A stretch of DNA of 64,000 nt, taken from contig NZ_JAJOZU010000005.1 in assembly GCF_022419205.1 (NCBI RefSeq), positions 91,585 to 155,584 on the forward strand, given 5' to 3'. Positions 51,199-60,393 of this stretch are shown here, piece after piece. Within the stretch, counting starts at the first letter, position 1, and each line of letters begins with the position of its first letter. The translations under genes were made by a program, and so were the position numbers. Origin of the DNA: Thermomonas alba. Lineage in GTDB: Bacteria > Pseudomonadota > Gammaproteobacteria > Xanthomonadales > Xanthomonadaceae. The notes beneath the pieces were generated by a model, which saw only the letters and a program-made list of their open reading frames with translations, ran no database searches and was not told the origin of the DNA.

Positions 51199-52434
51199 CT
51201 ACTGCGAGCGCAGCGCCTCGATCGGATCCAGCCGCGAGGCCTTGCTGGCGGGGTAGTAGCCGAAGAACAGCCCGGTGGCGATCGAGAACGCCGCCGCCAA
51301 CGCCACCACCTGCGCATTCAACTGCACCGGCAGTTCGCTGAACTTGCCAACGATCAGCGCGCCAACGATCCCGATCGCAATCCCGATCACCCCGCCGATC
51401 AGCGAGATCAGCATCGCCTCGGCCAGGAACTGCGCACGGATGTCGCGCGGGCCCGCGCCCACCGCCAGCCGCAGGCCGATTTCGCGGATTCGCTCGGTCA
51501 CCGACACCAGCATGATGTTCATGATGCCGATGCCGCCGATCACCAGGCAGATGCCGGCCACCGCGCCCAGCAGCTTGGACATCAGGTTGGTGGTCTGGGT
51601 GCGGGTCGCCACGATCTGGCTGATGTTGCGCACCACGAAGTCGTCGTCCGCGCCCGGCTGGATCTTGTGCCGCTGGCGCAGCAGCGCCTCGATCTCGGAC
51701 TGCGCCACGTCGAGGTTGCGGGCATCGTCCACCCCGACCGAGATCTGCTGGACCGCACCCGGCGGCATGCCCTGCGACGTGGACAGGCGGCGGCGCGCGG
51801 TCTCCAGCGGCACCACCACGATGTCGTCCTGGTCCTGGCCGAAGCCGCCCTGGCCCTTGGGCTTGAGCACGCCGACCACGGTGAACGGCACCCGCCCGAG
51901 GCGGATGGTCTGGCCGATCCCGTCCTGGTCGCCGAACAGCTCGCGGCGCACCGTCTCGCCCAGGATCACCGGCTTGCTGGCGCCACCGTAGTCGTTCGGC
52001 TGAAAGCCGTCGCCGCTGGCGATCTCCCAGCCATTGATCGCAAACCAGTCGGGCTGCACGCCCTGCCACTGGGTGGAGGCGTTGTTCTCGGCGAACACCA
52101 CCTGGGTGCCGCCGCGCAGTGAGCCGGCCACGTACTGTGCTTCCGGCACCTCGTTGCGGATCGCCTCCACATCGCCTTCGTTCAGGCTCCAGCGACTGCC
52201 CTGCGCCAGCCGCGCCCCGCCCGGGCCGATGCCGCCGGCCCCCGAGATGTCCAGCCGCTGCGAGCCGAGACCCGAGACCAGCTTGTCGATCTCGGCCTGG
52301 GTGCCTTGCCCGATCGACACCATCACGATCACCGCGGCGATGCCGATGATCACGCCCAGCGAGGTCAACGCGCTGCGCAGCCAGTTCCCGCGCAGGGCGA
52401 ACAGCGCGGTACGCAAAATGTCCAACGGCCTCAT
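51199..52434 (-). CDS. MacB-like ABC transporter permease
   Basis: A 411-residue permease of the FtsX/MacB family. One helix follows the N-terminal amphipathic segment (about 20-40), then a large periplasmic MacB core domain, then three C-terminal helices (from about 285). SVTERIREIGLRLAVGA is the conserved cytoplasmic loop. Unlike E. coli MacB, the ATPase is a separate gene, overlapping as ATGA. It works with the neighbouring ATPase and adaptor as an efflux or export system; the cargo is unknown. Confidence 0.92.
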   Translation of the reverse strand: MRPLDILRTALFALRGNWLRSALTSLGVIIGIAAVIVMVSIGQGTQAEIDKLVSGLGSQRLDISGAGGIGPGGARLAQGSRWSLNEGDVEAIRNEVPEAQYVAGSLRGGTQVVFAENNASTQWQGVQPDWFAINGWEIASGDGFQPNDYGGASKPVILGETVRRELFGDQDGIGQTIRLGRVPFTVVGVLKPKGQGGFGQDQDDIVVVPLETARRRLSTSQGMPPGAVQQISVGVDDARNLDVAQSEIEALLRQRHKIQPGADDDFVVRNISQIVATRTQTTNLMSKLLGAVAGICLVIGGIGIMNIMLVSVTERIREIGLRLAVGAGPRDIRAQFLAEAMLISLIGGVIGIAIGIVGALIVGKFSELPVQLNAQVVALAAAFSIATGLFFGYYPASKASRLDPIEALRSQ

Positions 52435-53141
52435 GCGATCCTCCCGGCACGCCGCACGCCAAGCATGCCGTCATGGATTTCGTAGATGGCATCGGCATGC
52501 TCGGCCACATGCGCATCGTGAGTGATCAACACCACGGTGCGCCCATCGGCACGCAGGCGCTTGAACAGCGCCAGGATCTCCTCGCCGGTCTTGCTGTCCA
52601 GCGCGCCGGTAGGTTCGTCCGCCAGCAGCAGCGGCGGGTTGTTGATGAGCGCACGCGCGATCGCCACCCGCTGCTGCTGGCCGCCGGAGAGCTCGGTCGG
52701 CCTGTGTCCGGCGCGACTCGCCAGGCCGACCGCCTCGAGCATCGCCAGCGCGCGCTCGCGCCGCGCGTGCAGCGGCATGCGCACGTAGCTCAACGGCATC
52801 ATCACGTTCTCCAGTGCGGTCATCCGCGGCAGCAGGTTGAACTGCTGGAACACGAAGCCGATCTTGTGCAGGCGCACCTGCGCCAGCGCCTCCGGATCGA
52901 GCGTGGAGACATCCTCGCCGTCGCACAGGTAAGTGCCGGAGGTCGGCGTATCCAGGCAGCCCAGCAGGTTCATCAGCGTGGTCTTGCCGGAGCCGGATGG
53001 ACCCATGATCGCGACGAACTCGCCGCGGCGCACGGTTAGATCGGCGCCGCGCAGGGCCACTACCTCGGCTTCGGTGCCGGCCAGATAGACCTTGCTCAGC
53101 TGACGGGTCTCGATGACCGGCACGAGCGGGTTGGCGATCAC
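52431..53141 (-). CDS. ABC transporter ATP-binding protein (MacB/LolD type)
   Basis: A 236-residue ATPase. Walker [10 protein letters not shown] (about 47-55), the Q-loop QQFNLLPRM, signature [15 protein letters not shown], Walker [10 protein letters not shown] and the H-loop [12 protein letters not shown] are complete. It starts at a GTG that overlaps the adaptor stop (GTGA), and its own stop overlaps the permease start (ATGA). The three form one translationally coupled exporter operon. Confidence 0.94.
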   Translation of the reverse strand: MIANPLVPVIETRQLSKVYLAGTEAEVVALRGADLTVRRGEFVAIMGPSGSGKTTLMNLLGCLDTPTSGTYLCDGEDVSTLDPEALAQVRLHKIGFVFQQFNLLPRMTALENVMMPLSYVRMPLHARRERALAMLEAVGLASRAGHRPTELSGGQQQRVAIARALINNPPLLLADEPTGALDSKTGEEILALFKRLRADGRTVVLITHDAHVAEHADAIYEIHDGMLGVRRAGRIA

Positions 53142-54688
53142 GGCGCCCCCGCGGCGCGCTCGCCGCTGATGATCTTGTCGCCCTCGCGGATGTCGCCCAT
53201 CACTTCGGTGGCGCTGCCGTCGCTCACGCCCAGGCGGATGTTCACCAGCTCCGGCTTACCGCTCTTGCTCAGCCGGTACACGCTGACGCGCTTGGCGCTC
53301 AGCTGCGCCTCCACCGCGGCATCCCACTGCGCGCGCTGAGCCTCGCTCAGGCTGGCGCGGAAGGCCGCGAACTGCTGATTGAGCCGCTCGCGCATGCGCG
53401 CGCGGATCTGCGCCTGCATGCTGGCATCCGGGCCTGCGCCGCCGGTAGGGCCAAACCGCATGCCGCCGCCGAACAGACGGTTGCCGCCCTGCTGCGGCGC
53501 CTGTGCCGCCTGCTGGCGGAACTGCGCCGCGCGCTCGGCCTGCCGTTTTTGCAGCTGCGCCAACGCGTCATCGAACACCGCCTGCTGCTGCGCGCTCAGG
53601 CCCAGCCCGGCGGCCGTGGCGCGCAGGCCCTCCAGCATGCTGCGGCCTCCCCCAACACCGCCCTGTCCCGGCCCCTGCGGCTGCAGGGCCGCAAGCGGCG
53701 AGCCGTCGCTGGGCTTGAAGCGCAGCGCGGCATTGGCCAGCTTGAGCACGCCGGACTTCTTGCTGACCTCGATCTCGGCATTCACCGTCAGCCCCGGCAG
53801 CAGGGTGCCGTCGCTGTTGTCCACGGTGACGATCACCGGATAGGTGACCACGTTGTTGGTCGTGGTGGCCGCCAGCCGCACCTGGTCGACGACGCCGTGG
53901 AAGCGGCGGTCGGGGAAGGCATCGGCGGTGAAGCTGACCGTCTGCCCGACCTTGACCTGGCCAATGTCGGATTCATCCACCGCCAGCTCGATCTTCATTT
54001 TCGACAGGTCTTCGGCGATGGTGAACAACTCCGGCGCCTGCAGGCTGGCGGCGACGGTCTGGCCCGGCTCGATCTTGCGGGTCAGCACCACCCCGTCCAC
54101 CGGGGAGCGGATCACGGTGCGTTCCAGGTTGACCCGGGTAGTCTCGGTGGCTGCGGTCTGCTGGCGGATCGCAGCCTGGGCCGAGCGGACCTGCGCCTGC
54201 GCCTGCTCCATCGCGGCGCGCGCCTGGTCCACGTCACTCTGCGCGACCAGGCGCTGGCGGCCGAGATCTGCCTTGCGCTGGTAGTCCAGCGTCGCGTTGC
54301 GCAAGGTCGCCTGCGCTTGTGCCAGCTGGGCCCGGGCGCTGGCGATCTGGGCCTGGCCCTGGCGGATCTGCGCCTCGTAGGTGGACGGGTCGATCACCGC
54401 CAGCACCTGGCCTTTTTTCACCGGCGCGTTGTAATCCACCAGTACCTTGGTCACCAGGCCGGAGATCTGGCTGCCGACGGTGACGGTAGTGATCGCGCTC
54501 AGGGTGCCGGTGGAGGAAATCACCACCCGGATATCGCCGCGCTGCACGGTCTCGGTGCGGTAGCCACCTTCGGCCGCCTGCTCGCGCTTATGCCAGTAGT
54601 GCCAGCCTATGGCCAGAGCGGCAATGACGATGGCGGCGATGCCGGCGCGGCGCAGCGGGGAACGACGGGGACGGCGGGGCTGACTCAT
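53138..54688 (-). CDS. MacA/HlyD-family periplasmic adaptor with a large insertion
   Basis: A 516-residue membrane fusion protein. A single N-terminal helix (about 15-30), a lipoyl half-motif near 70-100, a coiled-coil hairpin (about 104-190), the second lipoyl half with VIRSPVDGVVLTRKIEPGQTV, and beta-barrel domains are visible. Residues about 338-465 form an extra region: Gly/Pro-rich segments around two helices with LSAQQQAVF and LSEAQRAQWD, resembling the LTxxQ repeats of Spy/CpxP. The MacA fold then resumes. It pairs with the permease and ATPase downstream. Confidence 0.9.
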   Translation of the reverse strand: MSQPRRPRRSPLRRAGIAAIVIAALAIGWHYWHKREQAAEGGYRTETVQRGDIRVVISSTGTLSAITTVTVGSQISGLVTKVLVDYNAPVKKGQVLAVIDPSTYEAQIRQGQAQIASARAQLAQAQATLRNATLDYQRKADLGRQRLVAQSDVDQARAAMEQAQAQVRSAQAAIRQQTAATETTRVNLERTVIRSPVDGVVLTRKIEPGQTVAASLQAPELFTIAEDLSKMKIELAVDESDIGQVKVGQTVSFTADAFPDRRFHGVVDQVRLAATTTNNVVTYPVIVTVDNSDGTLLPGLTVNAEIEVSKKSGVLKLANAALRFKPSDGSPLAALQPQGPGQGGVGGGRSMLEGLRATAAGLGLSAQQQAVFDDALAQLQKRQAERAAQFRQQAAQAPQQGGNRLFGGGMRFGPTGGAGPDASMQAQIRARMRERLNQQFAAFRASLSEAQRAQWDAAVEAQLSAKRVSVYRLSKSGKPELVNIRLGVSDGSATEVMGDIREGDKIISGERAAGAP

Positions 54689-54862
54689 GTGAGATCTGCA
54701 GGCTAGAGGGTTACGACGAAACGCGTCATGAGGCGACCGGTTGACACGGATTTTGCCGATCGAGCTCGCCTTTCACCCCTGCCATTGGTCGCATCGAACC
54801 TGCCGGATGGGCAGGCATGGGCGCTATGCTGCACGCCCCACGACCCGACGATGCTCCACCGC

Positions 54863-55204
54863 ATGCCCTACGCCCGCCTGTTGACCCCGCTGCTGCTGGT
54901 GTTCTCCAACCTGTTCATGACCTATGCCTGGTACGGCCACCTCAAGGACCGCACCACCGCCTTGCCCAAGGTCATCCTGGTGAGCTGGGGCATCGCGTTC
55001 TTCGAATACCTGCTGATGGTGCCCGCCAACCGGATCGGCAGCGCGGTGTACAGCGCGCCGCAGCTCAAGGGCATGCAGGAGGTCATCACCCTGCTGGTGT
55101 TCGCCGGGTTCTCCACCTGGTACCTGGGCCAGCCGCTGAAGTGGAACCACTGGGCCGGCTTCGCGCTGGTGGTATGCGCGGCCTGGCTGATCTTCATGGA
55201 GTGA
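54863..55204 (+). CDS. DUF486-family small membrane protein
   Basis: A 113-residue membrane protein with about four hydrophobic helices. LLLVFSNLFMTYAWYGHLK, FFEYLLMVPANRIG and LKGMQEVITLLVF are the marks of DUF486 (DMT-superfamily-like) proteins, whose function is unknown. The ATG at 54863 is chosen; another at 54851 is equally in frame, and neither has a clear ribosome binding site. TATGCT at about 54828 may be its -10. It converges on the DUF962 gene. Confidence 0.8.
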   Translation: MPYARLLTPLLLVFSNLFMTYAWYGHLKDRTTALPKVILVSWGIAFFEYLLMVPANRIGSAVYSAPQLKGMQEVITLLVFAGFSTWYLGQPLKWNHWAGFALVVCAAWLIFME

Positions 55205-55206
55205 GC

Positions 55207-55222
55207 CCGCCGCCCGCGGCGG
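55207..55222. terminator. Hairpin between converging DUF486 and DUF962 genes
   Basis: A perfect 6-bp CCGCCG/CGGCGG stem with a 4-base loop lies in the 25-base gap between two stop codons. There is no U-run, so it is a weak candidate for a shared terminator. Confidence 0.35.
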
Positions 55223-55229
55223 CCGGTGC

Positions 55230-55535
55230 TCAGAACGGGATCCTGCCGGTCAGGATGTCCTTGTACATCACCCAGTCGCCCATGAACGAATACAGCGGGT
55301 GGCGGAACGTGGCCGGACGGTTCTTCTCGAAGAAGAAATGCCCGACCCAGGCGAAGGCGTAGCCGGCGACCAGCGCCGCCAGCAGCCACCGGGGATCGGC
55401 CTGTCGGATCGCCAGCAGCACGCAGCCGATGGCCAGGCTGCTGCCGACGAAGTGCAGGCGCCGGCAGGTGCGGTTGCGGTGCTCGCCCAGGTAGAACGGA
55501 TAGAACTCACGGAAACTCGAAAACCGTTCGCTCAT
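55230..55535 (-). CDS. DUF962 (Mpo1-like) membrane protein
   Basis: A 101-residue membrane protein of the Mpo1/YGL010w-like (DUF962) family. FREFYPFYLGEHRNRTCRRLHFVG and AWVGHFFFEKNRPATFRHPLYSFMGDW hold the conserved His residues that, in yeast Mpo1, bind iron for alpha-oxidation of 2-hydroxy fatty acids. Whether the bacterial protein shares this activity is inference. Its ATG overlaps the mazG stop (ATGA), so it is the last gene of nudE-cysQ-mazG. Confidence 0.85.
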   Translation of the reverse strand: MSERFSSFREFYPFYLGEHRNRTCRRLHFVGSSLAIGCVLLAIRQADPRWLLAALVAGYAFAWVGHFFFEKNRPATFRHPLYSFMGDWVMYKDILTGRIPF

Positions 55536-56374
55536 CGCTTGGCCTCCTCCTTCTCCGCCGTCTTCGCCAGCGCCCAGTAGCGATCCTGCTCCTCCAGCGG
55601 CTTGCCCGCCAGCCCGCCGTCGGCGGCGGCCAGCGCCTCCATCGCGCGGAAGCGGCGCTCGAACTTGGCATTCGCCCGGCGCAGCGCGGCGCCCACGTCC
55701 ACCCGCGCATGCCGCGCGAGGTTGGCGCAGACGAACAGCACATCCCCGAGCTCCTCCTCCAGCCGGTCCTGCGCGGCCGCATCGGCGGGATCGGCGGCGA
55801 GCGCGTCGAACTCCGCGCGCACCTCCTCGATCTCCTCGTGCAGCTTGGCGATCACCGGCGCCGGGCCCGGCCAGTCGAAGCCGACCTTGGCCGCCTTCTG
55901 CTGCAGCTTCACCGCGCGCAGCCACTCCGGCAGGCCACGCGAAATGCCGGCCAGCGCGGAGGCATCGGCCTCGCCCTTGGCCGCACGCTCGGCGCGCTTG
56001 ATGGCTTCCCAGCCCTGCAGCACCGCGCCCGCGTCGCCGGCCTGCGCGGTACCGAACACGTGCGGATGCCGACGCACCAGCTTGTCGCAGATCGCCGCCA
56101 CCACGTCCGCGAATGAAAACGCGCCGGCTTCCTCGGCCATGCGCGCATGGAACACCACCTGCAGCAGCAGGTCGCCCAGCTCGTCTTTGAGATCGTCGAG
56201 GTCGCCGCGGTCGATGGCATCGACGACCTCGTAGGCTTCCTCGATGGTGTACGGGGCGATGCTGGCGAAGTCCTGCGCGAGGTCCCACGGACAGCCGCCG
56301 TCGGGGTCGCGCAGGCGCGCCATGATCGTCAGCAGGGCCTGAATGTCGCGGGGATCGTCGGCTGGCGGGTTCAT
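55532..56374 (-). CDS. mazG: Nucleoside triphosphate pyrophosphohydrolase MazG
   Basis: A 280-residue all-alpha NTP pyrophosphatase that hydrolyses (d)NTPs to monophosphates and, in E. coli, affects ppGpp level. Two MazG domains are visible: CPWDLAQDF...EEAYEVVDAI...LKDELGDLLLQVVFHA in the N-terminal half and EEIEEVRAEF...EEELGDVLFVCANLARH in the C-terminal half, with the metal-binding ExxE pairs. The ATG at 56374 overlaps cysQ as ATGA, and the gene overlaps DUF962. Confidence 0.94.
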   Translation of the reverse strand: MNPPADDPRDIQALLTIMARLRDPDGGCPWDLAQDFASIAPYTIEEAYEVVDAIDRGDLDDLKDELGDLLLQVVFHARMAEEAGAFSFADVVAAICDKLVRRHPHVFGTAQAGDAGAVLQGWEAIKRAERAAKGEADASALAGISRGLPEWLRAVKLQQKAAKVGFDWPGPAPVIAKLHEEIEEVRAEFDALAADPADAAAQDRLEEELGDVLFVCANLARHARVDVGAALRRANAKFERRFRAMEALAAADGGLAGKPLEEQDRYWALAKTAEKEEAKR

Positions 56375-57156
56375 GCGGGCAGGCGGGCAGGCAGGGCGGG
56401 ATCGCCGACGGCGATGAAGTCGCCATTGATCAGAATGTCGCGCTGGTTGTAGCGCAGCGGGCGGCCGCGCGCGTCCAGCACCGCGCCGCCGGCGGCCTCC
56501 ACGATGGCCTGGCCGGCGGCGGTGTCCCACTCGCTGGTCGGGCCGAAGCGCGGATACAGGTCGATCGCACCCTCCGCGATCCGGCAGAACTTCAGCGCCG
56601 AACCACAGCCGACCACCTCGCTGCCGGGCAATGCATCCAGCAGCGCCTGGGTGCGCGCGTCGCGGTGCGAACGGCTGGCGGCGATGCGCAGCGGCGCGGC
56701 GGCGGGAATGCGCGCGTGGATTGGGCAGTCGGCGGCGTCCTCGCGGCGAAACGCCCCGCGCCCGGGCGCGCCGTGCCACAACGCGCCGGTCACCGGCTGT
56801 TGGATCAGCCCGAACACCGCCACGCCGTCTTCGACGAGCGCGATGTTGATGCAGAACTCGCCGTTGCGCTTGACGAACTCGCGGGTGCCGTCCAGCGGAT
56901 CGACCACCCACAGCCGGCGCCAGCGGCGGCGCTCGGCGATGTCGATCGCGCGCGACTCCTCCGACAGCACCGGAATGTTGGGGGTGAGCGCCTGCAGCCC
57001 CTCGACGATGCAGCGATGCGCGGCCAGGTCGGCGGCGGTCAGCGGCGAGCGGTCGTCCTTGTGCTGCACCGCGAACTCGCCCTCGTACACCGCCAGGATC
57101 GCGGCGGCCGCGCGCTGCGCGATGCCGATCACACCCTCGCGCAGCGCCTCATCCAT
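56371..57156 (-). CDS. cysQ: 3'(2'),5'-bisphosphate nucleotidase CysQ
   Basis: A 261-residue enzyme of the inositol monophosphatase superfamily that removes 3'-phosphoadenosine 5'-phosphate made during sulfate assimilation. Motifs seen: LSEES (64-68), DPLDGT (86-91) with metal-binding aspartates, and WDTAAGQAIVEAAGG near the C-terminus. Length is typical. It overlaps nudE by 8 bases and mazG by 4. Confidence 0.94.
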   Translation of the reverse strand: MDEALREGVIGIAQRAAAAILAVYEGEFAVQHKDDRSPLTAADLAAHRCIVEGLQALTPNIPVLSEESRAIDIAERRRWRRLWVVDPLDGTREFVKRNGEFCINIALVEDGVAVFGLIQQPVTGALWHGAPGRGAFRREDAADCPIHARIPAAAPLRIAASRSHRDARTQALLDALPGSEVVGCGSALKFCRIAEGAIDLYPRFGPTSEWDTAAGQAIVEAAGGAVLDARGRPLRYNQRDILINGDFIAVGDPALPARLPA

Positions 57157-57703
57157 GCGCCTGCTGCTCCAGCCATTCGCGCACCAGGAACAGCGCGGCG
57201 ATGCTGCGTCCTTCCGAGAAATCCTCGCGCAGGATCAGCTGGCCCAGGTCGGCCAGCTTCCACGGCACCACCTCCAGCTCCTCCGGCTCGTCGCCGGGCA
57301 GCCGCTGCGGATACAGGTCGCGCGCCAGCACCAGGTGGGTCTGGTGGCTCATGTAAGTCGGCGCCAGGCTCAGCTTGCGCAGCACGCGCACGTCGTACGC
57401 GCCGTAGCCGGCCTCTTCCATCAGCTCGCGGTTGGCCGCCTGCTCGGGCGTTTCACCCGCGTCGATGCGCCCCTTCACCAGCCCCAACTCGTAGCGGTGC
57501 ACGCCGGCCGCGTACTCGCGCACCAGCAGCACCGTGTCGGCATCCAGCAGCGGCACCACCACCACCGCGCCGTGGCCGCGGCCGTGCAGGCGCTCATACA
57601 GGCGACGCTCGCCGTTGGCGAACTCCAGGTCCAGACGCTCCATCCGATACGGGCCAGCCTCGTGCTCGGTGATGCCGTGGATGACGGGCAGCGGGCGGGT
57701 CAT
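57149..57703 (-). CDS. nudE: ADP compounds hydrolase NudE
   Basis: A 184-residue Nudix hydrolase active on ADP-ribose, NADH and Ap3A-type compounds. The Nudix box runs from Gly78 to Tyr100, with Glu84, Arg92-Glu93 and Glu96-Glu97 in their canonical places. Start MTRPLPVIHGI and the AAGVHRYELGLVKG segment before the box resemble NudE. It leads the nudE-cysQ-mazG-DUF962 operon and is divergent from bioA, 29 bases away. Confidence 0.93.
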   Translation of the reverse strand: MTRPLPVIHGITEHEAGPYRMERLDLEFANGERRLYERLHGRGHGAVVVVPLLDADTVLLVREYAAGVHRYELGLVKGRIDAGETPEQAANRELMEEAGYGAYDVRVLRKLSLAPTYMSHQTHLVLARDLYPQRLPGDEPEELEVVPWKLADLGQLILREDFSEGRSIAALFLVREWLEQQAHG

Positions 57704-57732
57704 GCGGCCGCTCCGGCGGCGATAATGGCGGA

Positions 57733-59142
57733 ATGAAAGACGTTCACGACCCCATGATAGCCGCGGCCGATGACTGGCGCGCGCGCGACCTGGCGGTGCT
57801 CTGGCACCCCTGCACCCAGATGCGCGAGCACCCGCAGGCCCTGCCGCTGTTCCCGGTGGCGCGCGGCGAGGGCGCCTGGCTGATGGGCATGGACGGCCGC
57901 CGCGTGCTGGACGGCGTGAGCAGCTGGTGGACCAACCTGCACGGGCACGCCGAGCCGCGCATCGCCGACGCCATTGCCAGGCAGGCGCATACGTTGGAGC
58001 AGGTCATCCTGGCCGGCTTCTCACACGCGCCTGCGGTGGAGCTGGCCGAGCGCCTGCTGGCAGTCGCCCCGCGCGAGGCCGGGCGCGCGCCGCTGGCGAA
58101 GGTGTTCTATGCCGACAACGGCTCGGCCGGGGTCGAGGTGGCGCTGAAGATGGCGTTCCACTGGTTCCACAACCGCGGCGAGCACCGGCGCACCCGCTTC
58201 ATCGCGCTGACCGGCAGCTACCACGGCGAAACCCTGGGCGCGCTGGCAGTCGGCGACATCCCGCTGTACCGGCGTGTGTACGCCCCGCTGCTGCTGGAAG
58301 CCCTGTTCGCGCCCTCGCCCGACGCATTTGGCGCGCGCGACGCCGCCGCCGAGGCGCGCGCCCATGCCGCGGCGGATGCCCTGGCCGCGCTGCTGGAGGC
58401 GCACCCGGGCGAGGTCTGCGCGCTGATCCTGGAACCGCTGCTGCAGTGCGCGGGCGGGATGCGCATGCACCACCCCGCCTACCTGCGCCGCGTGCGCGAC
58501 CTGTGCGATGCCCATGGCGTGCTGCTGATCGCCGACGAGATCGCCACCGGCTTCGGCCGCACCGGCACCCTGTTCGCCTGCGAACAGGCGCCGGGCGGCG
58601 GCATCCAGCCCGACCTGTTGTGCCTGTCCAAGGGCCTGACCGGCGGCTTTTTGCCGCTGTGCGCGGTGCTGGCCACGCAGGCGATCTACGACGGCTTCCT
58701 CGACGACTCGCGCGAGCGCGCCTTCCTGCACTCGCACAGCTACAGCGGCAATCCGCTGGCCTGCGCGGCGGCGCTGGCCTCGCTGGACATCCTCCAGCAG
58801 GACGACGTGCTGGCGCGCAACCTCGGCACCGCGGCGAAGATGGCCGAACGCGCCGCCCGCTTCACCGCGCATCCGGCGGTGGCCGAGGTGCGCCAGACCG
58901 GGATGGTGGTCGCCATCGAACTGCACCCGGAGCGCGGCAACGCCGAGGACGGCCACGCGGTCGAGATCGCCGGCCGCCGCGGCCTGCGCATGTACCGCGC
59001 GGCGCTGGAGGCCGGCGCCCTGCTGCGCCCGCTGGGCGACGTGCTGTACTGGATGCCGCCCTATTGCGTGGGCGATCGTGAGCTGGACGTGCTGGAAGCG
59101 GCCACCGCCGCCGCGCTCGAGGAGGCCGCGCGATGCGCCTGA
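57733..59142 (+). CDS. bioA: Adenosylmethionine-8-amino-7-oxononanoate aminotransferase
   Basis: A 469-residue PLP enzyme that makes 7,8-diaminopelargonate in biotin synthesis, using S-adenosylmethionine as amino donor. BioA-specific motifs WHPCTQM (24-30) and WWTNLHGH (65-72) are present, with GSYHGETLGA (161-170), DEIATGFGRTG (269-279) and the PLP lysine Lys300 in LSKGLTGG. The rest of the bio genes are not in the window. It overlaps rsmE by 10 bases. Confidence 0.95.
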   Translation: MKDVHDPMIAAADDWRARDLAVLWHPCTQMREHPQALPLFPVARGEGAWLMGMDGRRVLDGVSSWWTNLHGHAEPRIADAIARQAHTLEQVILAGFSHAPAVELAERLLAVAPREAGRAPLAKVFYADNGSAGVEVALKMAFHWFHNRGEHRRTRFIALTGSYHGETLGALAVGDIPLYRRVYAPLLLEALFAPSPDAFGARDAAAEARAHAAADALAALLEAHPGEVCALILEPLLQCAGGMRMHHPAYLRRVRDLCDAHGVLLIADEIATGFGRTGTLFACEQAPGGGIQPDLLCLSKGLTGGFLPLCAVLATQAIYDGFLDDSRERAFLHSHSYSGNPLACAAALASLDILQQDDVLARNLGTAAKMAERAARFTAHPAVAEVRQTGMVVAIELHPERGNAEDGHAVEIAGRRGLRMYRAALEAGALLRPLGDVLYWMPPYCVGDRELDVLEAATAAALEEAARCA

Positions 59143-59864
59143 CCCGCTGCTACGTCGCGCAGGCGCTCGCAGCCCGCAGCGAGATCACCCTGCCCGAGGA
59201 CGTCGCCGGCCACCTGGTGCGCGTGCTGCGCCTGCAGCCGGGCGACGCCTGCGTGCTGTTCAACGGGGATGGGCACGATTACGACGCCCGCCTGCTCACC
59301 GCGGGCAAGCGCGAGGCGCGCGCCGAAATCCTCGCGGCGCGGCCGGTGGCGAACGAATCGCCGCTGCGGATCACCCTGCTGCAGGGCATCGCCCGCGGCG
59401 AGAAGATGGACTTCATCCTGCAGAAAGCCACCGAGCTGGGCGTGGCCAGGATCGTGCCGGTGGACAGCGAGCGCAGCGAAGTGAAGCTGGACGCCGCGCG
59501 CGCCGAGAAGCGCCTGGCGCACTGGCGCGAGGTGGTGGCATCGGCCTGCGCGCAGAGCGGGCGCGCGGTGGTGCCGGAGGTACTGCCGCCGCAGCCGCTG
59601 GTCAGCGCCGCGACGCGGCGGGACGGCCAGGGCTTCCTGCTCGATCCGCAGGCCGAGGCCACGCTGGTCGCGCTGCGCGGGACGCCGCTGGCGGCCTGCA
59701 CCCTGGCGATCGGGCCGGAAGGCGGCTGGTCGCCGCGCGACCGCGCGCAGCTCGACGCCGCGGGCTTCAGCGGCCTGCGTCTGGGACCACGGGTGCTGCG
59801 CACCGAAACCGCCGGGCTGGCGGCGATCGCGGCGCTGCAGACGCTGGCGGGGGATCTCGGCTGA
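59133..59864 (+). CDS. rsmE: 16S rRNA (uracil-1498-N3)-methyltransferase
   Basis: A 243-residue SPOUT methyltransferase that makes m3U1498 in 16S rRNA. The N-terminal PUA-like domain with HLVRVLRLQPGDACVLFNGDG precedes the knotted domain with QKATELGV, IGPEGGWSPRD and LGPRVLRTETA, which form the SAM-binding knot. Its start overlaps the end of bioA, so the two are likely co-transcribed although not functionally related. Confidence 0.95.
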   Translation: MRLTRCYVAQALAARSEITLPEDVAGHLVRVLRLQPGDACVLFNGDGHDYDARLLTAGKREARAEILAARPVANESPLRITLLQGIARGEKMDFILQKATELGVARIVPVDSERSEVKLDAARAEKRLAHWREVVASACAQSGRAVVPEVLPPQPLVSAATRRDGQGFLLDPQAEATLVALRGTPLAACTLAIGPEGGWSPRDRAQLDAAGFSGLRLGPRVLRTETAGLAAIAALQTLAGDLG

Positions 59865-59908
59865 AATCCGGCAGAAATCCCGATCGCAGCAGGATCCGGC
59901 GTAGGCGC

Positions 59909-60385
59909 TCAGGCCGCGGCCGCCAGCGCCTCGCGCAGGGTCTCCTCGAGCGCCTCCAGATCCGGCACCACTGCCTCGTCTTCATTCAGACGCACCCGCG
60001 CCAGAACACCGGGCGGCAGCGCTTCGCCTACCTCGTCAAGCCGCGCCAAGGCGGCCTCGGTCACCGTCACCAGGCGCGGGAAGCCTTGCGTCAGCAACGC
60101 GAAATAGGGGCGCCGGGAATCCCCTCCCAGCGCCTTCAGCACGACCACCTTGCTGCCAAGACCGCCCTGCTCTTCGGCCAAACCCGCAAACCGCGAGAAC
60201 GACAGCAGCGGCAACTGCCAGCCGCGCCAGCGGATGCGCCCCAGCAACCAGGCCGGCGCGTTCTCCACCGGCTCCGGAGTGGCGAACGACAGCACCTCGG
60301 CGATGGTGGCGTTCGGCAGCAGCAGGCGCGCCTGCGCGACCTGGATCAGCACGCCGCGGATGATCGGTGCAAGTTCGGAGGACAT
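59909..60385 (-). CDS. CheW-like adaptor protein (ChpC/PilI type)
   Basis: A 158-residue protein made of one CheW domain: GVLIQVAQARLLLPNATIAEVLSFA at the start, LLGRIRWRGWQLPLLSFSRF in the middle and VTEAALARLDE near the end. Such proteins link chemoreceptors to a CheA kinase. It is the last gene of the Pil-Chp cluster, 8 bases after the CheB-like gene, the place of chpC in Pseudomonas. It converges on rsmE. Confidence 0.88.
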   Translation of the reverse strand: MSSELAPIIRGVLIQVAQARLLLPNATIAEVLSFATPEPVENAPAWLLGRIRWRGWQLPLLSFSRFAGLAEEQGGLGSKVVVLKALGGDSRRPYFALLTQGFPRLVTVTEAALARLDEVGEALPPGVLARVRLNEDEAVVPDLEALEETLREALAAAA

Positions 60386-60393
60386 GGGCTACC

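Noticed and set aside
54741-54746. TTGACA upstream of the DUF486 gene as its promoter
   Set aside because: The sequence 17 bases downstream is GC-rich without a -10, and the gene start is more than 100 bases away.
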